NCBI RefSeq assembly: GCF_900182695.1
Contig: NZ_FXTK01000027.1
Span: 1 to 37,827 of the forward strand
DNA from: Paracoccus laeviglucosivorans
GTDB taxonomy: Bacteria > Pseudomonadota > Alphaproteobacteria > Rhodobacterales > Rhodobacteraceae
Reading direction: 5' to 3'
DNA length: 37,827 bases
Positions 1-6,772 of the stretch are shown here, one piece after another; position 1 is the first letter of the stretch; every line of letters starts with the position of its first letter. Under the pieces are notes generated by a model, which ran no database searches, was not told the origin of the DNA, and was given only the letters and a program-made list of their open reading frames with translations. A program made the translations under genes and the position numbers.

Positions 1-81
1 TTCCCTCGGCCCGTCGCCGGAATAATCCGCCCCCTGACCGAGTCCAGTTCACATGCGATCCGCAAACAGGAGGTATTCCGC

Positions 82-504
82 ATGAAGATCTTGACCACTT
101 TCGCCGCAGCCGCTGTGGTCGCTGCCTGCGCTTCGGTTCCCGCCATCGCCGGCCCGGCCGAGGATATGGCCAAGGCCCGCATTGCCAGCATCGCCAGCGG
201 TGATCTGGACGCCGTTGCGGCAGGCTATGCCGATGGTGCGCAACTGCATTGGGTCGGTGGCCCGCTGGACGGCACCTATACCACGCCCGAACAGATCGGC
301 GGGATCTGGCAAAAGTTTACCAGCGCGCAGGGCGAGCAGACCGCCGAAATCGCGATGACGTCCGAGGCTGCGAATCCTGCGGGTGCGACGGTGACGGCGG
401 ATGTTGTCTTCAAGGGCAAGAATGCTGTGCCGGTGCGCTATGTCCTGGTCTATCGCGGCGACAAGGTTGCCGATGAAATCTGGCAGGTGAACCCCGCGCA
501 GTAA
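82..504 (+). CDS. Exported SnoaL/NTF2-like protein
   Basis: A 140-residue protein with an N-terminal signal peptide (Lys at position 2, hydrophobic Ala/Val-rich core, likely cleavage after the AIAGPA region near residue 23). The mature part has the pattern of a small NTF2/SnoaL-like fold: an N-terminal helix with an 'ARIASIASGDLDAVAAGY' type start, then strands with Trp residues (LHWVGG, IWQKF) and a C-terminal strand ending in IWQVNP. Members of this superfamily range from small-molecule isomerases to simple binding proteins, so no reaction can be assigned. The start is supported by a strong AGGAGG site about 8 nt upstream of the ATG. It is monocistronic in the window and ends just before a bidirectional hairpin. 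Confidence 0.8.
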   Translation: MKILTTFAAAAVVAACASVPAIAGPAEDMAKARIASIASGDLDAVAAGYADGAQLHWVGGPLDGTYTTPEQIGGIWQKFTSAQGEQTAEIAMTSEAANPAGATVTADVVFKGKNAVPVRYVLVYRGDKVADEIWQVNPAQ

Positions 505-516
505 CGGCGCATGAAT

Positions 517-542
517 GCATCCGGCCCCGCTGGGCCGGATGC
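517..542. terminator. Bidirectional hairpin between convergent genes
   Basis: A perfect 10-bp inverted repeat (517-526 against 533-542) with a 6-nt loop lies between the stop of the SnoaL-like gene and the stop of the convergent acfC-like gene. There is no long T-run, so it may act as a stabilising 3' hairpin as much as an intrinsic terminator. Its position between convergent stops fits shared use by both transcripts. Confidence 0.6.
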
Positions 543-550
543 GGCAAGGG

Positions 551-1348
551 TCAGCGCACCCAGCCTTCGGACGCCATCAGCGCTTTGGCTTTGTCGGTCA
601 GCAGGTAATCCAGAAACGCCTGCGCCTCGGGGTCGGCGGTCGGGGCCAGCGCGACGCTGAGATCGCGCCAGATCACGCGGTCCTGCGACAGTTCGACCGT
701 TTCCAGCACATCGGGATTGGTCGCGGACCAGTTCGGCCATGTGATCCAGGCATCGGCATCCATGTCCTTGAACGCCTTGAAGCTGGCGCCCGAGCCGTGT
801 TCATAGGCCACGATATTCTTGCGGAACGCAGTCACATCCTCAAGGCTGCCGGTGCGTCCGGCGATGTCTTCCCAGACGCCTGTCCCCGAGGTATTGGCAA
901 CACCCGACCCTTCGGTCACGACGATCTTGACGCCATCGGCCAGCAGGTCGTCGAAATCCTTGATCCCCTTGGGGTTGCCCGTCTTGACCGCCACGATGGC
1001 GGGCCGCAGATAGATCGGCATGACCTGATCCGAAGAAAGGGTCTTATAGGTTTCAAGAAACGCGGTCATCGACTGTTCGGCGGTGCCCCAGATGATGTCG
1101 GCATCGGCCTGCGCCTTTTTCGACCATTTGGTTTCAGGACCGGCGGTGATTTCGACCTTGTTGCCGGTTTCCTGCTGCCAGACATTGGCGACCTTTTGCA
1201 GCGCGGTATGCGGCCCGCCCGCACCATACAGCCGCACCACGCCGTCCTTGGCATCCTGCTTGATCGAGGGATCGTAAAGCGCGGATTCCTGTGCATGGGC
1301 CGCCTGCGCCGTCAGCACTGCAAAAAGGATGAAGCCTGAAATTCGCAT
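551..1348 (-). CDS. acfC: AcfC-like periplasmic substrate-binding protein
   Basis: A 265-residue exported protein with a signal peptide of about 20 residues (AAHAQ cleavage region). The mature part carries the AcfC-type opening 'LYGAGGPHTALQKVAN', then 'AGPETKWSKKAQ', 'DIIWGTAEQSM' and 'YLRPAIVAVKTGNPKGI'. This is the pattern of accessory colonization factor AcfC, a periplasmic binding-protein-like family related to molybdate/sulfate binders. Its ligand is not known to me. The start at 1348 is chosen because AAGGA lies just upstream and the signal peptide begins there; an upstream in-frame ATG at 1441 would put about 30 unlikely residues before it. It is the last gene of the minus-strand transporter/lhgO group, 107 bp after lhgO, and may be a second capture protein for the same compound. 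Confidence 0.8.
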   Translation of the reverse strand: MRISGFILFAVLTAQAAHAQESALYDPSIKQDAKDGVVRLYGAGGPHTALQKVANVWQQETGNKVEITAGPETKWSKKAQADADIIWGTAEQSMTAFLETYKTLSSDQVMPIYLRPAIVAVKTGNPKGIKDFDDLLADGVKIVVTEGSGVANTSGTGVWEDIAGRTGSLEDVTAFRKNIVAYEHGSGASFKAFKDMDADAWITWPNWSATNPDVLETVELSQDRVIWRDLSVALAPTADPEAQAFLDYLLTDKAKALMASEGWVR

Positions 1349-1455
1349 GTCTTTTCCTTCATCTGAATAAAATGGCCGCGCTGATCGCGACAAAAGACAG
1401 ACTCGGGCAGGGGTGGGTTTCATCCCTGTTGGACAGAACACATGACCGTGAGAGG

Positions 1456-2649
1456 TCAGGCCGCCTGAAGCCGATCCACGATCTCACCACCGATCGGAAT
1501 GGACGAGGTCGCGGCGGGCGAGGGGGCGTTGCAGACGTGAAGCTGCCTTTCAGTCTGCATGATCAGGAAATCCTGCAGCAGTGTGCCGTCCTGCATCACG
1601 GCCTGCGCGCGGATGCCCGCGCCGGGCTTGGTCATATCGGCCATGGTCAGGCCGGGGCAGTATTTCCGGCACATTTCCAGATAGCGGCGGCGGGACAGCG
1701 AGTTGCCGAATTCGTCCAGCCCGGTGCGCCAATGCGTGCCCGCCAGACGCCAGAAGCCGCGGAATGCGGCCATATCCAGCATGTCGCGTGGGTTGAAACT
1801 GGTTTTGGGATAGCCTTCGCGGTGGAAACCCAGAACGGCATTAGGGCCGACTGTCACGCGACCGTCGATCATCCGGGTCAGGTGGATGCCCAGAAATTGC
1901 AGCGCAGGGTCGGGGACCGGATAGATCAGATGCTTGACGATCGACGATCGCGAGGCGGGCAGGGTATAATATTCACCGCGAAACGGCACGATCCGATGTT
2001 TTGGCTGCAGGCCCCCCAGGCGCGCGATGCGGTCCGATTGCAGACCGGCGCAGGCGATCAGCCTTTCTGTGCGGATGGTTTCGCCCGATTGCGTGGTGAT
2101 GGTCACGCCCGTCCCATCCTCTCGGATGCCGTTGACTTTGCGACCCAAAAGCAGATTGGCCCCGCCGTCGCGCAAAAGTTGGGCCATGGCGACGCAGACC
2201 TGCCGGTAATCCACGATACCCGTCGACGGCACCAGGATTGCGCCATTCCCCGAAATATTCGGCTCCAGCCGCCGCAATTGCGCGGGCGAGATTTCCTGAA
2301 CCTCGATGCCGTTTTCGCGTGAACGCCCGATCAGCGCATGCATCCGCTCCAGCTCGACCGGGTCGGTCGAAACGATCAGCTTACCGCAGGTCTCAAACTT
2401 GATGCCGTGCTGGGTGCAGAAATCCTTGGTCTCCCGTTCGCCCGCCCGGCATAGCCGTGCCTTAAGGGATCCGGGCGCATAATAGACCCCGGCATGGATG
2501 ACCCCGCTGTTATGCCCGGTTTGATGCCGGGCAAAGCCGTCTTCCTTCTCGATCAGGACGATCCGGGCCGACTTGTCGCGCCGCATGATTTCCATGGCGG
2601 TCGCCAGCCCGACGATGCCGCCGCCGATGATGCAATGCGAATAGCTCAC
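1456..2649 (-). CDS. lhgO: L-2-hydroxyglutarate oxidase
   Basis: A 397-residue FAD oxidoreductase of the DAO superfamily. The N-terminus has the dinucleotide-binding GGGIVGLATAMEI motif followed by the acidic strand end VLIEKE. The family signature 'HQTGHNSGVIHAGVYY' and 'GSLKARLCRAG' (about residues 40-70) is that of LhgO/L-2-hydroxyglutarate dehydrogenases. The C-terminal PGAGIRAQ and the last FAD contact region near residues 350-385 are also present. Known family members oxidise L-2-hydroxyglutarate to 2-oxoglutarate at the membrane and pass electrons to quinone. The length matches the family (about 400). In E. coli lhgO sits with glutarate/GABA genes; here it follows two ABC binding proteins, which suggests the transporter brings in its substrate or a precursor. 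Activity on another 2-hydroxyacid cannot be excluded. Confidence 0.9.
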   Translation of the reverse strand: MSYSHCIIGGGIVGLATAMEIMRRDKSARIVLIEKEDGFARHQTGHNSGVIHAGVYYAPGSLKARLCRAGERETKDFCTQHGIKFETCGKLIVSTDPVELERMHALIGRSRENGIEVQEISPAQLRRLEPNISGNGAILVPSTGIVDYRQVCVAMAQLLRDGGANLLLGRKVNGIREDGTGVTITTQSGETIRTERLIACAGLQSDRIARLGGLQPKHRIVPFRGEYYTLPASRSSIVKHLIYPVPDPALQFLGIHLTRMIDGRVTVGPNAVLGFHREGYPKTSFNPRDMLDMAAFRGFWRLAGTHWRTGLDEFGNSLSRRRYLEMCRKYCPGLTMADMTKPGAGIRAQAVMQDGTLLQDFLIMQTERQLHVCNAPSPAATSSIPIGGEIVDRLQAA

Positions 2650-2674
2650 GAGATGATCCTTGATTGAGCAATAT

Positions 2675-2699
2675 GCGGGCGGCCTGCATCACCGCCCGC
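2675..2699 (-). other. Intercistronic hairpin, SBP to lhgO
   Basis: A perfect 8-bp GC-only stem (2675-2682 with 2692-2699) with a 9-nt loop lies in the 58-nt gap between the upstream binding-protein gene and lhgO. There is no T-run. It is likely an mRNA-stabilising or attenuating element that lets the binding protein be made in excess over lhgO. Confidence 0.55.
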
Positions 2700-2707
2700 G
2701 ATGGTTC

Positions 2708-3709
2708 TTACGAGCCTTGCAGGCCACCGATCACCGGGAAATAGACATCTTTCCAGTCATCGGTGGTGCGTTTGACCAGACCGACCTTGTTCATGTGCTG
2801 CAGGAAGGTCAGCGTATTCTGCGGCGCGGCATCCCAGATCATGTCCGGGTTCTTGATGATGGCCAGTGCATCTTCATGGCTGAAGTTCTTGACGTCCATC
2901 GCGATCCAGACATCGGCGGCATAATCGGGGTCGGCCTTGATTTTTTCCTGCGCCTCTTTCAGGGCGGCGACGAAGGCTGGCAGCAGGTTGGGATCATTGG
3001 TGGCAAAGCGGTCGGCAGCCCAAGTGATCGCGACAGGATAGGGGCCGCCGACGATGTCCCAGCTATTGGCGACGACATGCACGCGCTTGTCCTTCAGCGC
3101 CATGTCCTGGAACGGCGATTGCGAGAAATGGCCGTTGATGTCATTGCCCGCCAGCATCGCGGCCAGCGCGTCGGGATGGCCCATGGAAACCGTCATCGCG
3201 TCGATTGCCGTGGCCTTGTCTTCGCCCATGTCCTTGGCCGCCAGCATTTGCAGCATGACAGCCTGATTGGAAACCTTGACCGCAGGCAGCGCGATCTTGT
3301 CAGCGGCACTGAAATCCCTGATCGATTTGACGTTGGGATTGGTGCTAAGCAAGAACTGCGGATGCGCCGAGATCGAGGCGATGCCCCTGACCTTCAGGTT
3401 GTTTTCCGAGCGCGACCAGATCGTCAGCAGCGGCGGGATGCCGCCTGATGCGATGTCCAGCCCCCCCGACAGCAGCGCCTCGTTCATGGCAGAGCCGCCG
3501 GTAAAGCGCAGCCATTCGGTGGAGATGTCCGAACCCGCGTCCTTGGCGTGCTTCTCGAACAGCTTTTCCTTTTCCATGACCATCAATGGTAGATATGCGA
3601 CGCCCGGCTGCTTGGCGATGCGGACGGTCTTGTCTTGCGCCAACGCGGGCATTTGCGTGGTGGCCAGAACAAGGCATGCAGCGATCAAGGACTGAAACAG
3701 TCTTTTCAT
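2708..3709 (-). CDS. NitT/TauT-type ABC substrate-binding protein (copy 1)
   Basis: A 333-residue periplasmic binding protein of the NrtA/SsuA/TauA (NMT1-like) group. It has a Sec signal peptide of about 24 residues (cleavage after PALAQ). The mature part has 'VRIAKQPGVAYLPLMV', 'EWLRFTGGSAMNEALL', 'GLDIASGGIPPLLTI', 'KIALPAVKVSNQAVML' and 'VSMGHPDALAAML', as in binding proteins for nitrate, taurine and alkanesulfonates. The ligand cannot be named from sequence. It is clearly paralogous to the gene directly upstream (3785-4789), with the same motifs in the same order. The two copies, the permease and the ATPase form one minus-strand operon. GC hairpins flank it on both sides. Confidence 0.88.
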   Translation of the reverse strand: MKRLFQSLIAACLVLATTQMPALAQDKTVRIAKQPGVAYLPLMVMEKEKLFEKHAKDAGSDISTEWLRFTGGSAMNEALLSGGLDIASGGIPPLLTIWSRSENNLKVRGIASISAHPQFLLSTNPNVKSIRDFSAADKIALPAVKVSNQAVMLQMLAAKDMGEDKATAIDAMTVSMGHPDALAAMLAGNDINGHFSQSPFQDMALKDKRVHVVANSWDIVGGPYPVAITWAADRFATNDPNLLPAFVAALKEAQEKIKADPDYAADVWIAMDVKNFSHEDALAIIKNPDMIWDAAPQNTLTFLQHMNKVGLVKRTTDDWKDVYFPVIGGLQGS

Positions 3710-3744
3710 CTTTCACCTCTGGTTAGCATTTGAAATCTGCATCC

Positions 3745-3770
3745 CGACCGGCACATTGCGGCGCCGGTCG
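3745..3770 (-). other. Intercistronic hairpin between the two SBP genes
   Basis: A perfect 8-bp stem (3745-3752 with 3763-3770) and 10-nt loop lie in the 75-nt gap between the tandem binding-protein genes. There is no T-run downstream on the minus strand, so RNA stabilisation or partial attenuation is more likely than full termination. Confidence 0.55.
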
Positions 3771-3784
3771 CCAGCTTGCGGCCC

Positions 3785-4789
3785 TTAGCTGCCCTGCATG
3801 TCCTTGACGGTGTCAAAGAACAGGTCGCGCCAATCGTCGGTATCCTTGGTGATCAGGCCGACCCGCGCCATGTAATTGACATAAGGCAGCAGACGTTCCG
3901 GCGTAGTGGTCCAGTTCGTCTGCGGGTCGTTGATCAGCGCCACGATTTCGTCCTGCGACAAGTTCGTGTTTTCGGCCTTGGCCCAGATCCGTGCGGCCTC
4001 TTCGGGGTTCGCCTTGATGAAGGCGATGCTTTCTTCAAGCGCGGCCATCAGGGCTTTGACGACTTCGGGGTTGTCCTCGATGAATTCGTTCTTGGCCCAG
4101 ATCGCGGTAAAGGTATGCGAGCCGCCCAGCACGTCATAGCTGTCCAGCACCTTGTGCGCGCCAGCGTCCTTGGCCTCCATGTTCTGGAAGGGGGGCGATC
4201 CGAAGTGCGAGTTGATCTCGGACTGACCGCCCATCAGCGAAACCTGCGCATCGGGATGACCCATCGAGACGGTGAAGGTGTCCAGAGCCGCGTGCTTGCC
4301 TTCGCCCAGAAATTTTTCGGCCCCCATTTGCAGGGTGATGGCCTGAATCGAGGTTTTGACGGCGGGCAATGCGATTTTGTCGCCGCGGGTGAAGTCCGAC
4401 AGCGATTTGATGTCGGGATTCGTCGTCATCAGGTGCAGCGGCATGGATGCCAGCGCGGCGACGCCCTTGATCTTGATATTGCCCTGCGTTCGCGCCCAGA
4501 TGGTCAGCATGGGCGTCGTGCCGCCCGCCGCGATGTCCAGACTGCCCGACAGCAGCGCCTCGTTCATGCCGGAGCCGCCGGTAAAGCGCAGCCATTCTGT
4601 GGTGACGTCAAGGCCGGCCTCTTTGGCGTGCTTTTCCAGCAGGCCCTGTTCCTGCACCAAGGTCAGCGGCATGTAGCCGATGCCGAACTGGCGGGCGAGG
4701 CGAACGTTCACGGTTTCCGCGACCGATGGCAGGGCTGCGAAGACGGATAGGGCAGCGCCAATCGCCGCGGCCATTCCAAAGCTTTTCAT
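3785..4789 (-). CDS. NitT/TauT-type ABC substrate-binding protein (copy 2)
   Basis: A 334-residue exported binding protein, paralogue of the downstream gene. The signal peptide runs to about residue 24 (LPSVAE). Motifs shared with copy 1 include 'EWLRFTGGSGMNEALL', 'KIALPAVKTSIQAITL' and 'VSMGHPDAQVSLM', plus 'DSYDVLGGSHTFTAIW'. The start at 4789 is preferred over an upstream ATG at 4858 because GGAGG lies at normal spacing and the signal peptide begins there. Positions likely to line the ligand cleft differ between copies, for example 'NSWDIVGGPYPVAITW' in copy 1 against 'DSYDVLGGSHTFTAIW' here. Two related ligands, or ligand and derivative, are therefore possible. It is the third gene of the ATPase-permease-SBP-SBP-lhgO order. 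Confidence 0.88.
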   Translation of the reverse strand: MKSFGMAAAIGAALSVFAALPSVAETVNVRLARQFGIGYMPLTLVQEQGLLEKHAKEAGLDVTTEWLRFTGGSGMNEALLSGSLDIAAGGTTPMLTIWARTQGNIKIKGVAALASMPLHLMTTNPDIKSLSDFTRGDKIALPAVKTSIQAITLQMGAEKFLGEGKHAALDTFTVSMGHPDAQVSLMGGQSEINSHFGSPPFQNMEAKDAGAHKVLDSYDVLGGSHTFTAIWAKNEFIEDNPEVVKALMAALEESIAFIKANPEEAARIWAKAENTNLSQDEIVALINDPQTNWTTTPERLLPYVNYMARVGLITKDTDDWRDLFFDTVKDMQGS

Positions 4790-4834
4790 TGTTTTTTCCT
4801 CCCTGAAACCACGGCTATGCGACGTGGTGAAAAG

Positions 4835-4856
4835 GCCCGCCCCTCCCCGGGCGGGC
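4835..4856 (-). other. Intercistronic hairpin, permease to SBP
   Basis: A perfect 8-bp GC-only stem (4835-4842 with 4849-4856) with a 6-nt loop lies between the permease stop and the first binding-protein start. It is the third such hairpin in this operon, so each binding-protein transcript segment is bounded by hairpins. Confidence 0.55.
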
Positions 4857-4863
4857 AATGGTT

Positions 4864-5766
4864 TCAGTGCTGCACACCCCAGCGCTGGATCGTGTAGCGT
4901 TCGATGGTGCGGAAGATCAGGTTTTCGACAACCAGACCGATGATGATGACGGTCAGCAGGCCCGCAAAGACCATCGGAATGTCCAAGAGGTTCTTGTTTT
5001 CAAAGATGAACCAACCCAGACCGCCCGAACCCGAGCTGACGCCGAAGACCAGCTCGGCCGCGATCAGCGTGCGCCATGCGAACGCCCAGCCGATTTTCAG
5101 GCCCGTCAGGATGCTTGGGAACGCCGCCGGGATCAGGATCTTGGTGATGAAGCCGAAACCCTTTAGCCCATAGTTGCGACCGACCATCTTCATGGTCTTG
5201 CTGACACCCAGAAAGCCGGAATGCGTGTTCAGTGCGATCGCCCATGTGACCGAATGAACCAGCACAAAGACCAGACTGGCATTGCCCAGCCCGAACCAGA
5301 TCAGCGCCAGCGGCAGCAGCGCGATGGCTGGCAGCGGGTTGAACATCGAGGTCATGGTTTCCAGAAAGTCCGTCCCGATCCGCGAAGCCATCGCCAGCGC
5401 AGTCAATCCGGCGGCCAGTGCGATGCCGATCAGATAGCCCGTCACCAGCACCTTGACCGAAACCCAGCCCGCAGCAGGCAACGTGCCGTTCATCAACGAC
5501 GTGAAGAAGGCGCTGGCTGTTGCGGTAAAGGTCGGGAACAACAAGTCATTGTTCAGGATCCGGCCATAGATTTCCCAGATACAGGCCAGCACAACAAGGA
5601 TGAACAGCTTGCGCAGCCATGCCTCTCGGTAAAGGATTTCAAAGGTAGAAAGCGGCTGCTCGATGATCTTCAATTCGCCGCCTTCGACATCCTCGTGGTG
5701 GATTTCGGGGCGGTCGGTGGTGGCACCTGGGCGCAGGGACATGATGCGTGCGGTGGCCTCAGGCAT
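4864..5766 (-). CDS. NitT/TauT-type ABC transporter permease
   Basis: A 300-residue inner-membrane permease of the SsuC/TauC/NrtB group. After an N-terminal cytoplasmic stretch of about 55 residues it has about six membrane segments, starting with 'LFILVVLACIWEIYG'. It carries the ATPase-coupling EAA-type loop around 'GLKGFGFITKILIPAAFPSILTG' and the typical 'GWAFAWRTLIAAELVFG'. The start at 5766 is preferred over the ATG at 5787 because a GAGGAGA ribosome binding site lies about 7 nt upstream. With this start the gene overlaps the ATPase stop by 8 nt (ATGCCTGA), showing translational coupling. It forms the membrane channel for the two downstream binding proteins. Confidence 0.9.
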   Translation of the reverse strand: MPEATARIMSLRPGATTDRPEIHHEDVEGGELKIIEQPLSTFEILYREAWLRKLFILVVLACIWEIYGRILNNDLLFPTFTATASAFFTSLMNGTLPAAGWVSVKVLVTGYLIGIALAAGLTALAMASRIGTDFLETMTSMFNPLPAIALLPLALIWFGLGNASLVFVLVHSVTWAIALNTHSGFLGVSKTMKMVGRNYGLKGFGFITKILIPAAFPSILTGLKIGWAFAWRTLIAAELVFGVSSGSGGLGWFIFENKNLLDIPMVFAGLLTVIIIGLVVENLIFRTIERYTIQRWGVQH

Positions 5767-6529
5767 GTTCCATCTCCTCGGGCTCATGGGCGAAAAGCAT
5801 CTGGTGGATATAGCGTTCCAGCTCGGCGGCCTCGCGCGGGTCGGTGGTGCTGTTCAGCTCGGCCTTGACGCGGCCGGGATGGGGCGACAGCAGCAGGATG
5901 CGGTTGCCGATCTTGATCGCTTCGGCGATCGAGTGGGTGACAAACAGCACGGTAAAGCGCGTCTCATCCCACAGCTTCAGCAATTCGTCCTGCATCTTGC
6001 GTCGCGTCAATGCGTCCAGCGCGGCGAAGGGTTCGTCCATCAGCAGGATGTCCGGCTCCATCGCCATGCCCCGTGCGATGGCCACGCGCTGTTTCATGCC
6101 GCCCGACAGCATATGCGGATGGCTGTCGGCGAATTTTGCCAGCCCGACCTTGTCTACATAGTGCATGGCCTTTTCTTCGGCCAGACGTCGGGACATCCGT
6201 TTGGCGTTCTGCAAGGCGAAGGCTACGTTCTGCTTGACGGTTTTCCACGGCAAAAGCTGGTCGAATTCCTGAAACACCATCATCCGGTCCGGGCCGGGCT
6301 GGGTGATCTTGCGACCCTTCAGTGTCATCTCGCCTTCGGTGGGCGTGATGTAGCCGCCGACGGCCTTTTGCAGCGTGGACTTGCCGCAGCCCGACGGTCC
6401 CAGCAGGATAAAGCGGTCCCCTTGGTGAACGTCGAAACTGACACGATAGGTTGCCGTTATCAGATGGTGCGGCGTCTTGTATTGCAAAGTAACGCCCCGA
6501 ACGGCAAGCAGCGGATCTTTTTGCTGCAT
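5759..6529 (-). CDS. NitT/TauT-type ABC transporter ATPase
   Basis: A 256-residue ATPase of the SsuB/TauB/NrtD group. Walker A is GPSGCGKST (about residues 44-52), the Q-loop lies in 'MMVFQEFDQLLPW', the signature is 'LSGGMKQRVAIARGMA', Walker B/Glu is 'ILLMDEPFAALD', and the switch His is in 'VLFVTHSIAEA'. All catalytic motifs are intact. It is the first gene of the transporter operon and has a GGGAGGGAGA site just before its ATG. The substrate class is one of taurine, sulfonate, nitrate, aromatic acid or similar; sequence alone does not decide. Confidence 0.92.
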   Translation of the reverse strand: MQQKDPLLAVRGVTLQYKTPHHLITATYRVSFDVHQGDRFILLGPSGCGKSTLQKAVGGYITPTEGEMTLKGRKITQPGPDRMMVFQEFDQLLPWKTVKQNVAFALQNAKRMSRRLAEEKAMHYVDKVGLAKFADSHPHMLSGGMKQRVAIARGMAMEPDILLMDEPFAALDALTRRKMQDELLKLWDETRFTVLFVTHSIAEAIKIGNRILLLSPHPGRVKAELNSTTDPREAAELERYIHQMLFAHEPEEMEHA

Positions 6530-6772
6530 GTCTCCCTCCCTGTGATTTTCTGGCGTGCGCCCGCCTTCAGACGGATCGCCGTGTTGCTGGCTACTCCTGC
6601 GTGAGGAGAGAATTCTGATCGGCCTTGCCGCCCTCCACGCAGCAACCTTTCATAAAGCGTCGCCGCTAGATCGAATCTCTTCACATCCAGGTGGCAACGA
6701 CTTGTGATCCAGTGTATTTGAAAATTTTCCTGCCACGAACCGATTAATTCTTATCATAAGTGAAAGATAAAC
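6530..6772 (-). promoter_or_regulatory. 243-nt leader/promoter region of transporter operon
   Basis: The gap between ydiJ and the ATPase gene, both on the minus strand, holds no convincing ORF. Near its ydiJ end, and reaching into the ydiJ stop codon, lies the dyad TAAGT-N9-ACTTA (6757-6775) with an overlapping CTTATCATAAG palindrome (6750-6760). The rest is a leader of more than 200 nt before a strong ribosome binding site. A separate promoter for the transporter operon is likely here. I recognise no known riboswitch. Confidence 0.4.

Noticed and set aside
3776..4750. 324-codon plus-strand frame opposite the second binding protein
   Set aside because: It lies antisense to a well-supported SBP gene and is His/Gln/Arg-rich with no motif.
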